NCBI GenBank assembly: GCA_020633675.1
Contig: JACKDE010000002.1
Coordinates: forward strand, 1,054,001-1,118,000
Reading direction: 5' to 3'
Length of the DNA stretch: 64,000 nt
Origin: Deferribacteres bacterium
GTDB lineage: Bacteria > Zhuqueibacterota > Zhuqueibacteria > Zhuqueibacterales > Geothermadaptataceae
The position numbers and the translations under genes were made by a program. This document shows positions 1-9,142 of the stretch, piece by piece. A model generated the notes under the pieces. The model was not told the origin of the DNA and searched no databases. It saw nothing but the letters and a program-made list of their open reading frames with translations. Positions within the stretch are counted from its first letter, which is position 1; the number at the start of each line of letters is the position of its first letter.

Positions 1-390
1 AACGGCAATTGGAGGGAAAATGTCTGCTATATCGGTGTGGTTGCATGGCATAAGCTTGCAGAAAGTTGCCATGAAAATCTGCAAAAAGGCAGCGCCGTAC
101 TGATCGATGGCGAAATCCAGAGCCGCACCTGGAAAAATCCAGACGGCTCCAGCAAAAATGTCGTTGAAATCAAAGCGCGACGCATCCAGTTTCTCAACAA
201 GCGCAGTTCATCATTTCAAAGCATCTACGATGAAGACGATGATTACGATTCATCGTCCTACGATAGTGATGATGATGACGACAACGATGCGTCCCGGGAT
301 GGTAAGTTGACTCACAAAAAAGACGAACAAGCCAAAGCCGATGATCAGAATGATGATCTCGATTTCGGTTATGGAAATTTAAAGTTATAA
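1..390 (+). CDS. ssb: Single-stranded DNA-binding protein, 5' end cut by window
   Basis: SSB coats single-stranded DNA in replication, recombination and repair. The reading frame is open from the first base of the window, so the N-terminal part of the OB fold lies outside. The visible part begins NGNWRENVCYIGVVAW and continues through the OB-fold signature around VLIDGEIQSRTW, then the end of the fold (NVVEIKARRIQFL). A Ser/Asp-rich tail of about 60 residues follows. The tail ends DFGYGNLKL instead of the usual acidic DDDIPF-type tip that recruits partner proteins. The gene lies 10 bases before rpsR and in the usual ssb-rpsR-rplI order, so rpsF is probably just upstream. Family assignment is secure; the tail's role is unknown. 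Confidence 0.93.
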   Translation, partial: NGNWRENVCYIGVVAWHKLAESCHENLQKGSAVLIDGEIQSRTWKNPDGSSKNVVEIKARRIQFLNKRSSSFQSIYDEDDDYDSSSYDSDDDDDNDASRDGKLTHKKDEQAKADDQNDDLDFGYGNLKL

Positions 391-400
391 GGAGTTTGGA

Positions 401-622
401 ATGCTCAAAAAACGCCGGATTTGCAGATTCTGCGAAGAGCGGGTGCTTTATATCGATTATAAAGATGAAAAAAGGTTGCTGCGGTTTACTACCGAACAGG
501 GCAAAATCATTCCCCGCCGCACCAGCGGCAATTGCGCAAAGCATCAGCACCAACTGACACGGGCGATCAAGAGGGCACGCCATCTGGCCCTGATCCCGTT
601 CGTTGCCGAAATGACGCGATAA
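401..622 (+). CDS. rpsR: 30S ribosomal protein bS18
   Basis: bS18 is a small-subunit protein of the platform that contacts bS6. The 73-residue product has the family pattern: a short N-terminus with CRFCEE, a central IDYKDEKRLLRFTTEQGKI stretch, and the conserved IPRRTSGNCAKHQ and LTRAIKRARHLALIPF segments. Length is normal for the family. It follows ssb at 10 bases with a GGAG-type ribosome site in the gap, and rplI follows after a 135-base spacer. The Cys pair near the N-terminus (CRFC) is kept, as in the zinc-binding type of this protein. Confidence 0.97.
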   Translation: MLKKRRICRFCEERVLYIDYKDEKRLLRFTTEQGKIIPRRTSGNCAKHQHQLTRAIKRARHLALIPFVAEMTR

Positions 623-757
623 GCCGTTTCATTAAAGGCAAATGAAAAAGACAGGCAGTGCTTGGTGCGCGTTTCATCACGCCTTGTGGCGTAGAAGGGC
701 GCGAATGGGTACAAATCGGAAATTTCTCACTTTTTTGATGAATAAGGATCTTAAAAT

Positions 758-1204
758 ATGAAAGTGATTTTAAGGCAAAAACACGAAAGTCTGGGCGACG
801 TCGGAGAAGTTGTAGCCGTAAAAGCCGGTTATGCAAGCAACTATCTGATTCCCAAGGGTATAGCGATGGCAGCCACGCCTAAAAACCTGCGTGTCATTGA
901 GCAGGAAAAAGAGCGTCTGCTTGCTGCCGCTTTGCGTGAAAAGAAAGATGCAGAAGACTTGAAAGAAAAGCTGGATACGATTTCTGTAACCGCAGAAGTG
1001 CAGGTGGGTGAAGAAGAAAAAGTATTCGGTGCAGTCACAACACAGCATATCGCCGAGTTGATGGCGGACAAAGGCTTCGAGGTCGACCGTAGAAAAATCG
1101 TGCTCGAAGAACCGATTAAAGCTCTGGGTGTGTATGAAGTGCCGATCAAGCTACACCCGGATGTGGTTTCAACGATAAAAGTTTGGGTTGTGCGCCAGGG
1201 ATAA
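758..1204 (+). CDS. rplI: 50S ribosomal protein bL9
   Basis: bL9 is a two-domain large-subunit protein at the base of the L1 stalk. The 148-residue product shows the N-terminal domain signature (GDVGEVVAVKAGYASNYLIPKG, residues about 11-33). A long helix follows (about 40-75), then the C-terminal RNA-binding domain with FGAVTTQHIAELM and the IKALGVYEVPIKLHPDV ending. The start has AAGGA about ten bases upstream. It is the last gene of the ssb-rpsR-rplI group; a hairpin with a short T run follows it. Confidence 0.97.
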   Translation: MKVILRQKHESLGDVGEVVAVKAGYASNYLIPKGIAMAATPKNLRVIEQEKERLLAAALREKKDAEDLKEKLDTISVTAEVQVGEEEKVFGAVTTQHIAELMADKGFEVDRRKIVLEEPIKALGVYEVPIKLHPDVVSTIKVWVVRQG

Positions 1205-1254
1205 GCATCACTGAATCACAATCTGAAAAACTCCGAAACTTGAAGTCAATAACA

Positions 1255-1284
1255 GGGTAAGGGAAGTGATCTCTTGCCCTTTTG
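1255..1284 (+). terminator. Probable intrinsic terminator after rplI
   Basis: GGGTAAGGGA and TCTCTTGCCC can form a ten-pair stem with two G-U wobbles and a five-base loop, followed by TTTTGTTTG. It lies between the rplI stop and the YbbR gene, where the ribosomal operon should end. The T run is short, so termination may be partial. Confidence 0.5.
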
Positions 1285-1313
1285 TTTGTCAGCTCATTCT
1301 TTAGCCGGAATTT

Positions 1314-2249
1314 ATGCAACTTGCCATTTTAGAAAATTATAAGGTCAAACTGACTGCGCTGGTCGTGGCGATCCTGTTCTGGTTCGCGGTGGTGACGGAA
1401 AGCAATTATCAATATGACATGGATGTGCGTATCCAGGCTGTTAATTTGCCGGATGATCGCATCATCGTCAATGACATAGCACCGACGGCCAGTGTGCGTT
1501 TCGAAGGCAACGGAAAATCTTTGCTTTCTCTGCGCTTTAACGACGAAGCTACGCTGGAATTGAACCTGGAAAACGTTAAGGCAGATGCGCATGTGCCACT
1601 GAACGAAGGCATGTTAAGGATTTCGCGCCGCAGCCGACAAGTGATCGACTGGCGAGTTCTGTCGCCGGATACAATATTTGTCAAGGTGGCGTATCAGGAT
1701 AAAAAGAAGGTGCCAATTGTGCCGCAAATCCGTGTCGACACCGCGCCCGGTTTTTCGGTAGTCGGAGGGGTACGACTGGCGCCAGATTCGGTCACGGTCG
1801 TGGGCCCGATTCAACAAGTCCGGCCGATTGAGCGCATTTTGACCGAGCAGCTCGATTTTTCATCTAGGCAAAAAAACGTTCAGGGCAAAGTGAAACTGGA
1901 AAATCTGGCGGATTCGCTAAAAATCAAGCTGAACCTGAATGAAGTCGGATTTTTTGCGGATGTCCAAAAGCTGCTCGAACGCAGCTTTGCCGAAATTCCG
2001 GTTGAAGTGATCAATGTGCCTCGCAACATCAAAATCACACCGCGCCCGTCTACATTAAGTCTGACCGCCATCGCGGGTGAAGATTACCTGATGCAGTTTT
2101 CTGCAAAAGACTTCAAAGTCACTGTAGACTACAATCAGCGCACAGACCAGGATGCTCTTGGTTATTTACCGGTAATCGATCATCCGAAAGATATCACCAT
2201 AGCTGGCATTGTTCCCCCGTTTATCAAACTCGAAATTGAACAAAGGTAA
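1314..2249 (+). CDS. YbbR-like domain protein (CdaR family)
   Basis: YbbR/CdaR proteins are membrane-anchored, extracytoplasmic proteins; in Firmicutes CdaR modulates the diadenylate cyclase CdaA. The 311-residue product has one N-terminal membrane segment (LTALVVAILFWFAVVTES, about residues 12-29). Repeated beta-rich YbbR modules follow (for example VRLAPDSVTVVGPIQQV and VTVDYNQRTDQDALGYLPV). The gene is two bases before tsaD and likely cotranscribed with it. A cdaA gene is usually upstream of this family in gene clusters; none is visible here. Function beyond the family level is inference. Confidence 0.8.
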   Translation: MQLAILENYKVKLTALVVAILFWFAVVTESNYQYDMDVRIQAVNLPDDRIIVNDIAPTASVRFEGNGKSLLSLRFNDEATLELNLENVKADAHVPLNEGMLRISRRSRQVIDWRVLSPDTIFVKVAYQDKKKVPIVPQIRVDTAPGFSVVGGVRLAPDSVTVVGPIQQVRPIERILTEQLDFSSRQKNVQGKVKLENLADSLKIKLNLNEVGFFADVQKLLERSFAEIPVEVINVPRNIKITPRPSTLSLTAIAGEDYLMQFSAKDFKVTVDYNQRTDQDALGYLPVIDHPKDITIAGIVPPFIKLEIEQR

Positions 2250-2251
2250 CC

Positions 2252-3253
2252 ATGCAAATTCTCGCCATTGAAACTTCGTGCGACGAAACATCTGCCGCCA
2301 TGCTGCGAAATGGTCAGGTGCTTTCAAATATCATCGCTTCGCAGGAAGAACACATCGTGTACGGTGGCGTGGTACCGGAACTGGCATCGCGAGCACATGT
2401 TGCTAAAATCGTTTCGGTCGTCGATGCTGCTCTGCAGCGTGGCGGTGTGGATAAACATGACATCGAGTTGGTGGCGGCAACGCACGGCCCGGGGTTGGTT
2501 GGCTCTTTGCTTGTTGGCTTGACCTTTGCCAAAGGGCTCGCCTTGTCGCGTAACCTGCCTTTTTATGGCATCAATCACCTCGAAGGCCATTTGTTTTCGA
2601 CTTTGATCGAATACCCACATATCCAAATGCCGTTTTTATGTCTTTTGGTTTCGGGAGGCCATACAATTCTCGCGGTTGTTCGGGATGTGGGTGACTACGA
2701 AATCATCGGCCAAACGATCGATGACGCGGCAGGCGAAGCGTATGATAAAGTCGCAAAAATTTTGGGTTTGCCCTATCCCGGCGGCCCGGCTGTGGAAAAA
2801 CTCGCCCGGCAGGGTGATCCGGGTTATGTACGATTTCCGGTCGCGAATTTAAAATCGGCATCGCTGGATTTTAGCTTTTCCGGATTAAAAACCGCTGTCC
2901 TGTATCATTACAAGAATTTGTCTGAAGACGCGCAGGAAAAACATCGCGCTGATATTGCGGCGGCATTTCAACAAGCAGTGATAGCCGCTCTGAAAAAAAA
3001 TATTGAGGTAGCACTGGAGCAGACCGGCGTGCAGACCTTGACGATGGCTGGCGGTGTGGCGCAAAATAAAACTCTGGCGGCGGCGCTGCAGCAGCTCGCT
3101 GCTGCAAAGGGGTGTGATTTTTATTCTCCAAAACCACAGTACTGCGCCGACAATGCCGCAATGATCGGCTATGCAGCTCATCTTTTCGCAACCAAAAAAC
3201 GGCCATTTTCCAATTTGTCGCTGTCTGCAGTGCCGAATTTACCGTTGATCTGA
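2252..3253 (+). CDS. tsaD: tRNA N6-adenosine threonylcarbamoyltransferase TsaD
   Basis: TsaD transfers the threonylcarbamoyl group to A37 of ANN-decoding tRNAs, together with TsaB, TsaE and TsaC. The 333-residue product has the full ASKHA-fold set. It starts LAIETSCDETSAA, has the metal-binding HLEGH motif (about residues 110-114), a SGGHT loop, the QTIDDAAGEAYDKVAKILG segment, YPGGP and the C-terminal CADNAAMIGYAAH. Length is typical. It follows the YbbR gene by two bases, suggesting translational coupling. No other t6A gene is in the window. Confidence 0.97.
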   Translation: MQILAIETSCDETSAAMLRNGQVLSNIIASQEEHIVYGGVVPELASRAHVAKIVSVVDAALQRGGVDKHDIELVAATHGPGLVGSLLVGLTFAKGLALSRNLPFYGINHLEGHLFSTLIEYPHIQMPFLCLLVSGGHTILAVVRDVGDYEIIGQTIDDAAGEAYDKVAKILGLPYPGGPAVEKLARQGDPGYVRFPVANLKSASLDFSFSGLKTAVLYHYKNLSEDAQEKHRADIAAAFQQAVIAALKKNIEVALEQTGVQTLTMAGGVAQNKTLAAALQQLAAAKGCDFYSPKPQYCADNAAMIGYAAHLFATKKRPFSNLSLSAVPNLPLI

Positions 3254-3298
3254 TTTGCTATTGCTTGTAAATCCAATCCCTTTTGATCGATAAAACTT

Positions 3299-5476
3299 AT
3301 GCATTTTGACCTGACGTTATCCTACAATACCTGGCTGCTCATTCTCGCTGTTGTGATGTTGGCAGGTTTGAGCGTGTGGGTTTACCGCGCGACTACTCCA
3401 AAAGTCAGCGAGGTACTGCGCAAGCTATTGCTGGTTTTGCGCTTTTTCAGTATCGTGATGGTGCTTTTTTTGATTTTCGAACCGGTATTGGGATTGAGCT
3501 GGCGTCATGTCGAAAAAGCTGTCGTCACCCTGCTGATCGACGACTCTTCCAGCCTGCAACTCGGCAAGGCCGGTTCCGCCCGTGCACAAGAAATGCGTAA
3601 GCTGCTCTCCGAGCCATGGCTTCAGACCCTCAATGAAAAATACGAAATTGTACCGATTGTTTTTTCAGATAAAGCTGCATTACGGCAAATGAGTGCTTTG
3701 GACTCACTGCGCTTCGATGGCGATGGCACCAATATTCGCGCGGCCATCGATTTTGCTGCTGAACAGGTGTCTGGCAAAAATTTTTCTGGAATGCTACTCC
3801 TTTCCGATGGTGCACAAAACATCGGTGGTGATCCGGTGACCGGGGCTGTGCAGCAAGGCGTGCCAGTTTATGCCATCGGCGTTGGCAGCGAAAAGCCGGA
3901 AAAGGATAGCTGGATTGCCGAAATTTTGACCAACGAAATCGCTTACGCTGATACAAAAGTGCCAGTCGAAGCGATTGTGCGGGCGACCGGGCTGGCCGGG
4001 CAATCAGCACAAGTTTCACTGAAACAATCTGGCAAAACTGTTGCGGTTGAAACGGTTCAACTGCCGCAGGATTTTGTCGAAAGCAAAGTACGGTTTGATT
4101 TTGTGCCCGAACGTGCCGGTGTGCAAAAGTACGAATTGCTGCTCACCACCCAGGATGGTGAAATGACCGATCGCAACAACAGCCGCTCTTTTTACATGAA
4201 TGTACTCAAGAGCAAACTGCAAATTGTCATCGTTGCCGGTGCGCCGGATGCAGAGATCACCTTTTTGAAGCATGTGCTTGGCAAGGATGAAAATCTTACT
4301 GTCAGCAGCTATGTCGCGCTCGGTGCATCGGGTCGCCTGAGTGCGACGCTGCCACAGCTCACAGAATTGTCCGAGCTCGATTGCATTATTGCGGTGAGCA
4401 TGCCGTCCAATCGCAACGCTGCGCTTGACCAGTGGCTGCGACAAGCTGTTTTGGAAAAGCATATTCCTATGCTGTTTTTGACCGGTCCTGTACAACGCGC
4501 CGCTGATTTGTGGCGTTATCGCGATCTGCTGCCGCTTGCCAACATTCCCCGGTCAGTGAATGAAAAAGCGATCAGCGCAACACCATCGCCACAAGGTCTG
4601 ATCCATCCAGTCCTTCGTTTTCGTGAGAATAGTTTAGAAGTACGAGCGGCATTACAAGAACTGCCGCCACTTTTTTCGACCCTCGCCCGACTACAACTCT
4701 TGCCAACAGCCCAAACCCTGTTATATGGCGTGCCTGCGCAGAATAGCCCGATTGCGCCGGCAGAAGCTGCTGGTGAGCCGGTTTTGGTTGCTCAACGGCA
4801 AGGCGAGCTGAACACAATCACACTTTTCGCCGCCAGCCTGTGGCGTTGGCATTTGATGATGCAAAAAGTCGAGCTTGATCACAATGTTTACGAGAAGCTG
4901 GTGGTCAACAGTGTACGCTGGCTGGTTTCGGCATCCGATGCTCGCCAGATGCAAGTCAGCACGGATAAAGATATCTACCGGGCCGGCGAGGAAGTGGTGA
5001 TCTCAGCACAGGCGTACTTCGAAGATTTCACGCCGCGCGACAATCTTGAATTGAGCGTTCGGCTGAGCAATGGCAGCGCAGTGGATGAAATCGTGCTTGA
5101 AGGGCAGGGACGTGGGCTGTACGAAGGGCGCTACCATGCGTTGACCGATGGGGAGTATCGTCTGGCCGCAACTGCAAAAGAAGGCCAGGCAATCATCGAC
5201 ACAGCGGAAAGCAAGTTTTCGGTCGAAGCTCTCAAAATTGAATATTTGCAAACAGCAGCCAATTTGGAATTGCTGCGAAACCTGGCAGAGCGCACGGGCG
5301 GTGCCTATTTGCACCGAGATAGTCTGGCGCAATGGGCGGATACGTTGCATTTTGATGAACGCATACTTGTGCAGGATCGCAGCATTCAACTCTGGAATCG
5401 CTGGCCTTTTCTGGCAGTGATCGTGTTGGCGCTCAGCCTGGAGTGGCTGATCCGCAAACGTGAGGGCATGCTGTAG
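3299..5476 (+). CDS. Membrane protein with VWA-like and amidotransferase-like domains
   Basis: A 725-residue protein with two N-terminal membrane segments (about 8-28 and 40-60). A VWA-like domain follows (about 75-205), with LLIDDSSSLQLG as a MIDAS-like start, DGTNI and LLLSDGAQNIGGDP. Then come Ig/CARDB-like beta segments, a class-I-amidotransferase-like Rossmann region (about 305-460), another beta-rich part and a last membrane helix (about 703-719) followed by RKREGML. This order matches large VWA membrane proteins that usually sit beside moxR/DUF58/batA genes. Here no such partner is present; an SPL-type radical SAM gene and a small membrane protein follow. The biological role is unknown; envelope location is likely. 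Confidence 0.75.
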   Translation: MHFDLTLSYNTWLLILAVVMLAGLSVWVYRATTPKVSEVLRKLLLVLRFFSIVMVLFLIFEPVLGLSWRHVEKAVVTLLIDDSSSLQLGKAGSARAQEMRKLLSEPWLQTLNEKYEIVPIVFSDKAALRQMSALDSLRFDGDGTNIRAAIDFAAEQVSGKNFSGMLLLSDGAQNIGGDPVTGAVQQGVPVYAIGVGSEKPEKDSWIAEILTNEIAYADTKVPVEAIVRATGLAGQSAQVSLKQSGKTVAVETVQLPQDFVESKVRFDFVPERAGVQKYELLLTTQDGEMTDRNNSRSFYMNVLKSKLQIVIVAGAPDAEITFLKHVLGKDENLTVSSYVALGASGRLSATLPQLTELSELDCIIAVSMPSNRNAALDQWLRQAVLEKHIPMLFLTGPVQRAADLWRYRDLLPLANIPRSVNEKAISATPSPQGLIHPVLRFRENSLEVRAALQELPPLFSTLARLQLLPTAQTLLYGVPAQNSPIAPAEAAGEPVLVAQRQGELNTITLFAASLWRWHLMMQKVELDHNVYEKLVVNSVRWLVSASDARQMQVSTDKDIYRAGEEVVISAQAYFEDFTPRDNLELSVRLSNGSAVDEIVLEGQGRGLYEGRYHALTDGEYRLAATAKEGQAIIDTAESKFSVEALKIEYLQTAANLELLRNLAERTGGAYLHRDSLAQWADTLHFDERILVQDRSIQLWNRWPFLAVIVLALSLEWLIRKREGML

Positions 5477-5530
5477 TCAGTTCTTCAGTTGAAGGTTCAT
5501 ATGTTTTGCTTTCTGAAGAGGAGAGTAGAA

Positions 5531-5758
5531 ATGAAAAAATATCAGTTCCCTTTGATCGCTTGCCTGACGCTCGGATTGGCGCCATTTGTCCCCGAACCAC
5601 ACATCGTGGGCAAAATACGTTGGATAATCGGCGGCGCACACGGCATGGCCGCCATCGACTGGTTTGACACGGTTTTGCATGGGGCACCTTGGCTGGTGCT
5701 GCTTTTTTTACTTGCCAGGGATGGTATTGCCAAATTGCGCGCAAAAAAGAGAGCATAG
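5531..5758 (+). CDS. Small membrane protein, unknown
   Basis: A 75-residue product starting MKKYQFPLIACLTLG, with a hydrophobic N-terminal stretch and a second one (APWLVLLFLLARDGIAKL) near the C-terminus, ending in basic KKRA. The start was chosen because AAGAGGAGAG lies just upstream; an earlier in-frame GTG or ATG lacks such a site. It overlaps nothing and stops five bases before the radical SAM gene, so the two are probably translated from one message. No family recognised. Confidence 0.65.
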   Translation: MKKYQFPLIACLTLGLAPFVPEPHIVGKIRWIIGGAHGMAAIDWFDTVLHGAPWLVLLFLLARDGIAKLRAKKRA

Positions 5759-5763
5759 CAAAC

Positions 5764-6645
5764 ATGCCTCGGGAAATTCTCGCCAAGTCGATTCTCAATA
5801 AACACAAGAAGCGTGATAGCTGGTTTTTAGACGACTATTCCATCAATCCATACATGGGGTGCTCGGTCAACTGCTTGTATTGCTATATTCGCGGCAGCAA
5901 ATACGGCGTCGATATGCGGGTGGCTGTGAAAACCAATGCGCCGGAAGTGTTGGAGAAACAACTGGCGCGGCGGGCGGAGAAGAGCGAATACGGCATTATT
6001 GCGGTGGCCTCCGCAACCGATGCCTATATGCCGATAGAAGCGGAACGGCAACTGACCCGCCAGAGTTTGCAAATCATTCTCAGATACCGCTTTCCCGTGC
6101 ATGTCATCAGCAAATCCAGCCTGATTTTGCGCGACCTCGATCTGTTGCGCACCATCGACGAACAGGCGATTTTGCCACAGGATTTGCAGGCGCAATTCTC
6201 GCGCGGCGCCATCATCGCCACGTCTATTTCCACGCTGGATGCGGAACTGGCTCAACGTTTCGAGCCCGGCGCGCCACCGCCGCAACAGCGACTTGAAACG
6301 CTTGCGCGCTGCAAAGATGCAGGTTTGTTTTGTGGTGTGCATTTCATCCCGACTTTGCCCTTTTTTTCCGATAGCGATGCCCATTTGCGCGACATGACCA
6401 GCGCGGCCAAGGCACACGGCGCGGATTTTGTGCTGGTGGGTAGTTTGACGCTCTTTGGCCACGAGCCTGCCGATAGCAAATTGCTTTATTTCAATATGTT
6501 GAAACGCTATTATCCTGAACTGCTGCCGCAGTATCAAGCCCGATATGCCAGCAGTACCGGCCCGTCATTTGCCATTCAGCGCCAATTGGAAAAACGCGCC
6601 CGCGCGATTTGTGGCCAGCTCGATATGAAATATGGCATATTGTAG
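5764..6645 (+). CDS. SPL-family radical SAM protein
   Basis: A 294-residue radical SAM protein of the spore-photoproduct-lyase-like (SplB/Rv2578c) family. Near residue 30 it has INPYMGCSVNCLYCY, a CX3CX2C variant of the [4Fe-4S]/SAM site with the aromatic residue before the last Cys. The rest shows the half-barrel pattern (IIAVASATDAYMPIE, VHVISKSSLILRDLDLL, TSISTLDAELAQRFEPGAP). These proteins are widespread in non-sporulating bacteria and are suspected to act on DNA or nucleotides; the substrate is not established. The ATG was chosen at the family's usual N-terminus, with the stop of the preceding small gene five bases upstream. Confidence 0.85.
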   Translation: MPREILAKSILNKHKKRDSWFLDDYSINPYMGCSVNCLYCYIRGSKYGVDMRVAVKTNAPEVLEKQLARRAEKSEYGIIAVASATDAYMPIEAERQLTRQSLQIILRYRFPVHVISKSSLILRDLDLLRTIDEQAILPQDLQAQFSRGAIIATSISTLDAELAQRFEPGAPPPQQRLETLARCKDAGLFCGVHFIPTLPFFSDSDAHLRDMTSAAKAHGADFVLVGSLTLFGHEPADSKLLYFNMLKRYYPELLPQYQARYASSTGPSFAIQRQLEKRARAICGQLDMKYGIL

Positions 6646-6873
6646 CCGGGCCTTTCCTCATCCACCTGGCCTTGCATTCCAGACTCAAAATGGGATGCAC
6701 AAATTTGCTTAATCTCTTTTATCTTCACGAAAAATCCTTGCACACAACAGGGGCTTTCTTTATCTTGGCTGCAAGCCATTACTGGCGAATGAGCATCACA
6801 TTGCGAATTACGTACTTCTGCAAAGCGATGATCTCTTCTGCAAAAGGCGAAAATCTCAAAAAATCAAAGAGCT
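6646..6873. other. Intergenic stretch, no supported gene
   Basis: About 230 bases between the radical SAM gene and the next small gene. A frame is open across it, but its translation is a mix of Cys, Trp and His with no family pattern and no ribosome site, so it is not called. No hairpin with a T run was found. Confidence 0.5.
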
Positions 6874-7128
6874 ATGTTGAAAAAAAGCCTGCATTTTGCC
6901 TTGATTTCCTACCTGATCGCGCGCCTCGAATCTGCACTCGAAATTTCGAAGTTGACCATCATGCGGCTGGCGCCCAAGCCGGAAATTGTCTACGTGCGCA
7001 AAAACAGGCAAATTGATGCACACAACAATTGGGTGATGTCGGAGGGAAAAGCCGATTATATTTTAGGTTTTCATCAGGAAACCGGCACGCCAACCGTTCA
7101 TGCGCTGCCGGACAAGGTTATGAATTAA
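6874..7128 (+). CDS. Hypothetical protein, 84 residues
   Basis: A short product starting MLKKSLHFALISYLIARL and ending in a polar segment (KADYILGFHQETGTPTVHALPDKVMN). The C-terminal half has normal coding-like composition and the 70-base gap to fumC fits a small upstream gene. The ribosome site is weak (AAAGAG). No family recognised; an internal start at MRLAPKPEIVYV would give a soluble 55-residue protein. It could also be non-coding. Confidence 0.4.
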   Translation: MLKKSLHFALISYLIARLESALEISKLTIMRLAPKPEIVYVRKNRQIDAHNNWVMSEGKADYILGFHQETGTPTVHALPDKVMN

Positions 7129-7198
7129 CAGGCTGTCAGTTCAACTTTCGCCGCTGCGGAATGATGCTGATTGCCTGATGTTGAAAAGGAGGAGAATG

Positions 7199-8590
7199 AT
7201 GCCGGAATATCGTGTTGAAACCGATTCTCTCGGGAAAGTGAATGTGCCAAGCAATGCATATTATGGCGCCCAGTCAACTCGTGCACGTGATAATTTCCCG
7301 ATCAGTGGCCGCCGCATGCCGCGCGAATTTATCCGCGCAATGGGCATTATCAAAGCCGCGGCTGCAGAAGCCAATATGGAGCTCGGCTTGCTCGAAGAAC
7401 GTCTTGGCAATGCTATCGTCAATGCTGCCAGCGAGGTTGCCGATGGCAAGTTTGATGATGATTTTGTTGTGGATATCTACCAGACCGGCTCGGGCACTTC
7501 GACCAATATGAACACCAATGAGATTATTTCCAATCGCGCTATCGAAATACTGGGTGGCGAAATCGGCAGTAAAAAGCCCGTCCACCCCAACGATCACGTC
7601 AACATGGGGCAGTCGAGCAATGATGTTATTCCAACCGCGATTCACATTTCCGCGCTTGAAAGCATCGAAAAGAATTTGCTGCCTGCCCTGCGCTACTTGC
7701 ACGAAGCGCTCGACAAAAAGGCCAAAGAATTCGATGACGTGGTGAAAATTGGCCGTACCCATTTGCAGGATGCAGTGCCGGTGCGACTTGGCCAGGAATT
7801 CAGCGGCTATGCATCGCAAATCGCGCACGCCATTAAACGTGCAGAAAGCACCCGACCGAACCTGGCTGAACTGGCGCTCGGCGGCACGGCTGTCGGCACC
7901 GGGCTGAATACGCCGAAAGCCTTCCCACCGCTTGCGATCGAAAAAATTTCCAAGCTTTCCGGGATTGGCTTCGCTGGCGCGCCGAACCGTTTCGAAGCGC
8001 TGGCGGGCCGAGATGCGGTGGTCGAAACCAGCGGCCAGCTCAAAACAATTGCTGTCAGCTTGCTGAAAATCGCCAACGATTTACGCTGGCTCGGTTCGGG
8101 GCCACGCTGCGGCATCGGCGAAATTGCACTACCATCGCTGCAGCCTGGCAGCTCGATCATGCCGGGCAAAGTCAATCCGGTGATTCCGGAGTCAACCATG
8201 ATGCTGTGCGCAACGGTTATGGGCAATGATGTTGCGATCAATATCGGTGGCCAGCATGGCAATTTTGAGCTCAATGTCATGATGCCGATGATGGTCGATC
8301 ATTTGCTCGAATCGATCCGCCTGCTTGCAAATGGCTGCCGAAATTTAGTCGATCGCTGTGTAAATGGTATCGAAGCCAATCGTGAACGTGCAGCCGGATT
8401 GATCGAAGGCAGCCTGGCGATGGTCACGGCATTGGCTCCCAAAATCGGCTACGATGCTGCGGCGGATATTGCCAAAGAGTCGTTTAAATCCGGAAAAACG
8501 GTGCGACAGCTTGCACTGGAAAAGAAGGTTTTACCGGAAGATGAGCTAAATAGCGCTTTGGATCCGTTGAGCCAAACCGAGCAGAGCTAA
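7199..8590 (+). CDS. fumC: Class II fumarate hydratase
   Basis: Class II fumarase converts fumarate and water to L-malate in the TCA cycle and works without an iron-sulfur cluster. The 463-residue product shows the superfamily signatures: TGSGTSTNMNTNEIISNRA near residue 100, GQSSNDVIPTAIH near 140, GRTHLQDAVP near 187 and the GSSIMPGKVNPVIPE loop near 320 that carries the catalytic Ser. Of the two adjacent ATG codons, the second was chosen because AAGGAGG sits six bases before it and the product then starts PEYRVETDSLG as in the family. Length is standard. It is followed by a small membrane protein gene. Confidence 0.96.
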   Translation: MPEYRVETDSLGKVNVPSNAYYGAQSTRARDNFPISGRRMPREFIRAMGIIKAAAAEANMELGLLEERLGNAIVNAASEVADGKFDDDFVVDIYQTGSGTSTNMNTNEIISNRAIEILGGEIGSKKPVHPNDHVNMGQSSNDVIPTAIHISALESIEKNLLPALRYLHEALDKKAKEFDDVVKIGRTHLQDAVPVRLGQEFSGYASQIAHAIKRAESTRPNLAELALGGTAVGTGLNTPKAFPPLAIEKISKLSGIGFAGAPNRFEALAGRDAVVETSGQLKTIAVSLLKIANDLRWLGSGPRCGIGEIALPSLQPGSSIMPGKVNPVIPESTMMLCATVMGNDVAINIGGQHGNFELNVMMPMMVDHLLESIRLLANGCRNLVDRCVNGIEANRERAAGLIEGSLAMVTALAPKIGYDAAADIAKESFKSGKTVRQLALEKKVLPEDELNSALDPLSQTEQS

Positions 8591-8655
8591 GCTGGATCAG
8601 CGGCAAGCACGAGCTGATTGATGTTGAGCGCTGAAAAACAAAAGGAGAGTGATTT

Positions 8656-9120
8656 ATGCCCACAAAAATCGATTATACGGGCATCATCAAAGTACCGGTC
8701 ATCATCGCAATCGTGGTGGCGGTTGCACGATTTGCTCTGGAAGCGAGTGGAGCATCAACTGTGGTGAGCATGGTGTTTGGAGTAGCATGGCTGCACATGC
8801 TGTTTCCAATCTATTTTGCTCTGCAAATTGTCGAACGGCGCTACGAAAAACCATTTATGACATTGATGAAAATTACCGCACTGTGGGCGCTGCCTGTGCG
8901 CATCGTCGTCGCGATCTCCTATGTGCTCGGCTATGTGTACCAAATTAACAGCTTGCGATTCCAGGCGGAAAGTGGGGGGCCGATTGGTGAAGGTATCACT
9001 CCTGTGAAGGGTTATCTGCTGCTACCTTTGGCCAATTTTGTATCATGGATGGTTTTTGCTCTGGTGCTCAGTGCGATTTTTGGCGGCATCGCGCTCAAAC
9101 TAAAAAAGCGCTCAACATAA
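8656..9120 (+). CDS. Four-helix membrane protein, unknown
   Basis: A 154-residue protein with about four membrane segments (residues about 12-28, 36-58, 72-95 and 123-146) and a basic KLKKRST end. The start is fixed by AAGGAGAGTG a few bases upstream. It lies 65 bases after fumC and just before a strong terminator, so it closes the fumC transcript. No family recognised. Confidence 0.7.
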   Translation: MPTKIDYTGIIKVPVIIAIVVAVARFALEASGASTVVSMVFGVAWLHMLFPIYFALQIVERRYEKPFMTLMKITALWALPVRIVVAISYVLGYVYQINSLRFQAESGGPIGEGITPVKGYLLLPLANFVSWMVFALVLSAIFGGIALKLKKRST

Positions 9121-9142
9121 TCCGATCATTTTAAAAAATAAA

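Noticed and set aside
6609..7016. A 135-codon frame after the radical SAM gene
   Set aside because: It starts inside the radical SAM gene, has no ribosome site and no coding-like composition, and overlaps a better small gene in another frame.
8656..9120. A succinate dehydrogenase membrane anchor next to fumC
   Set aside because: The four-helix protein lacks the haem-ligating His pattern of SdhC/D and has no sdhAB neighbours.
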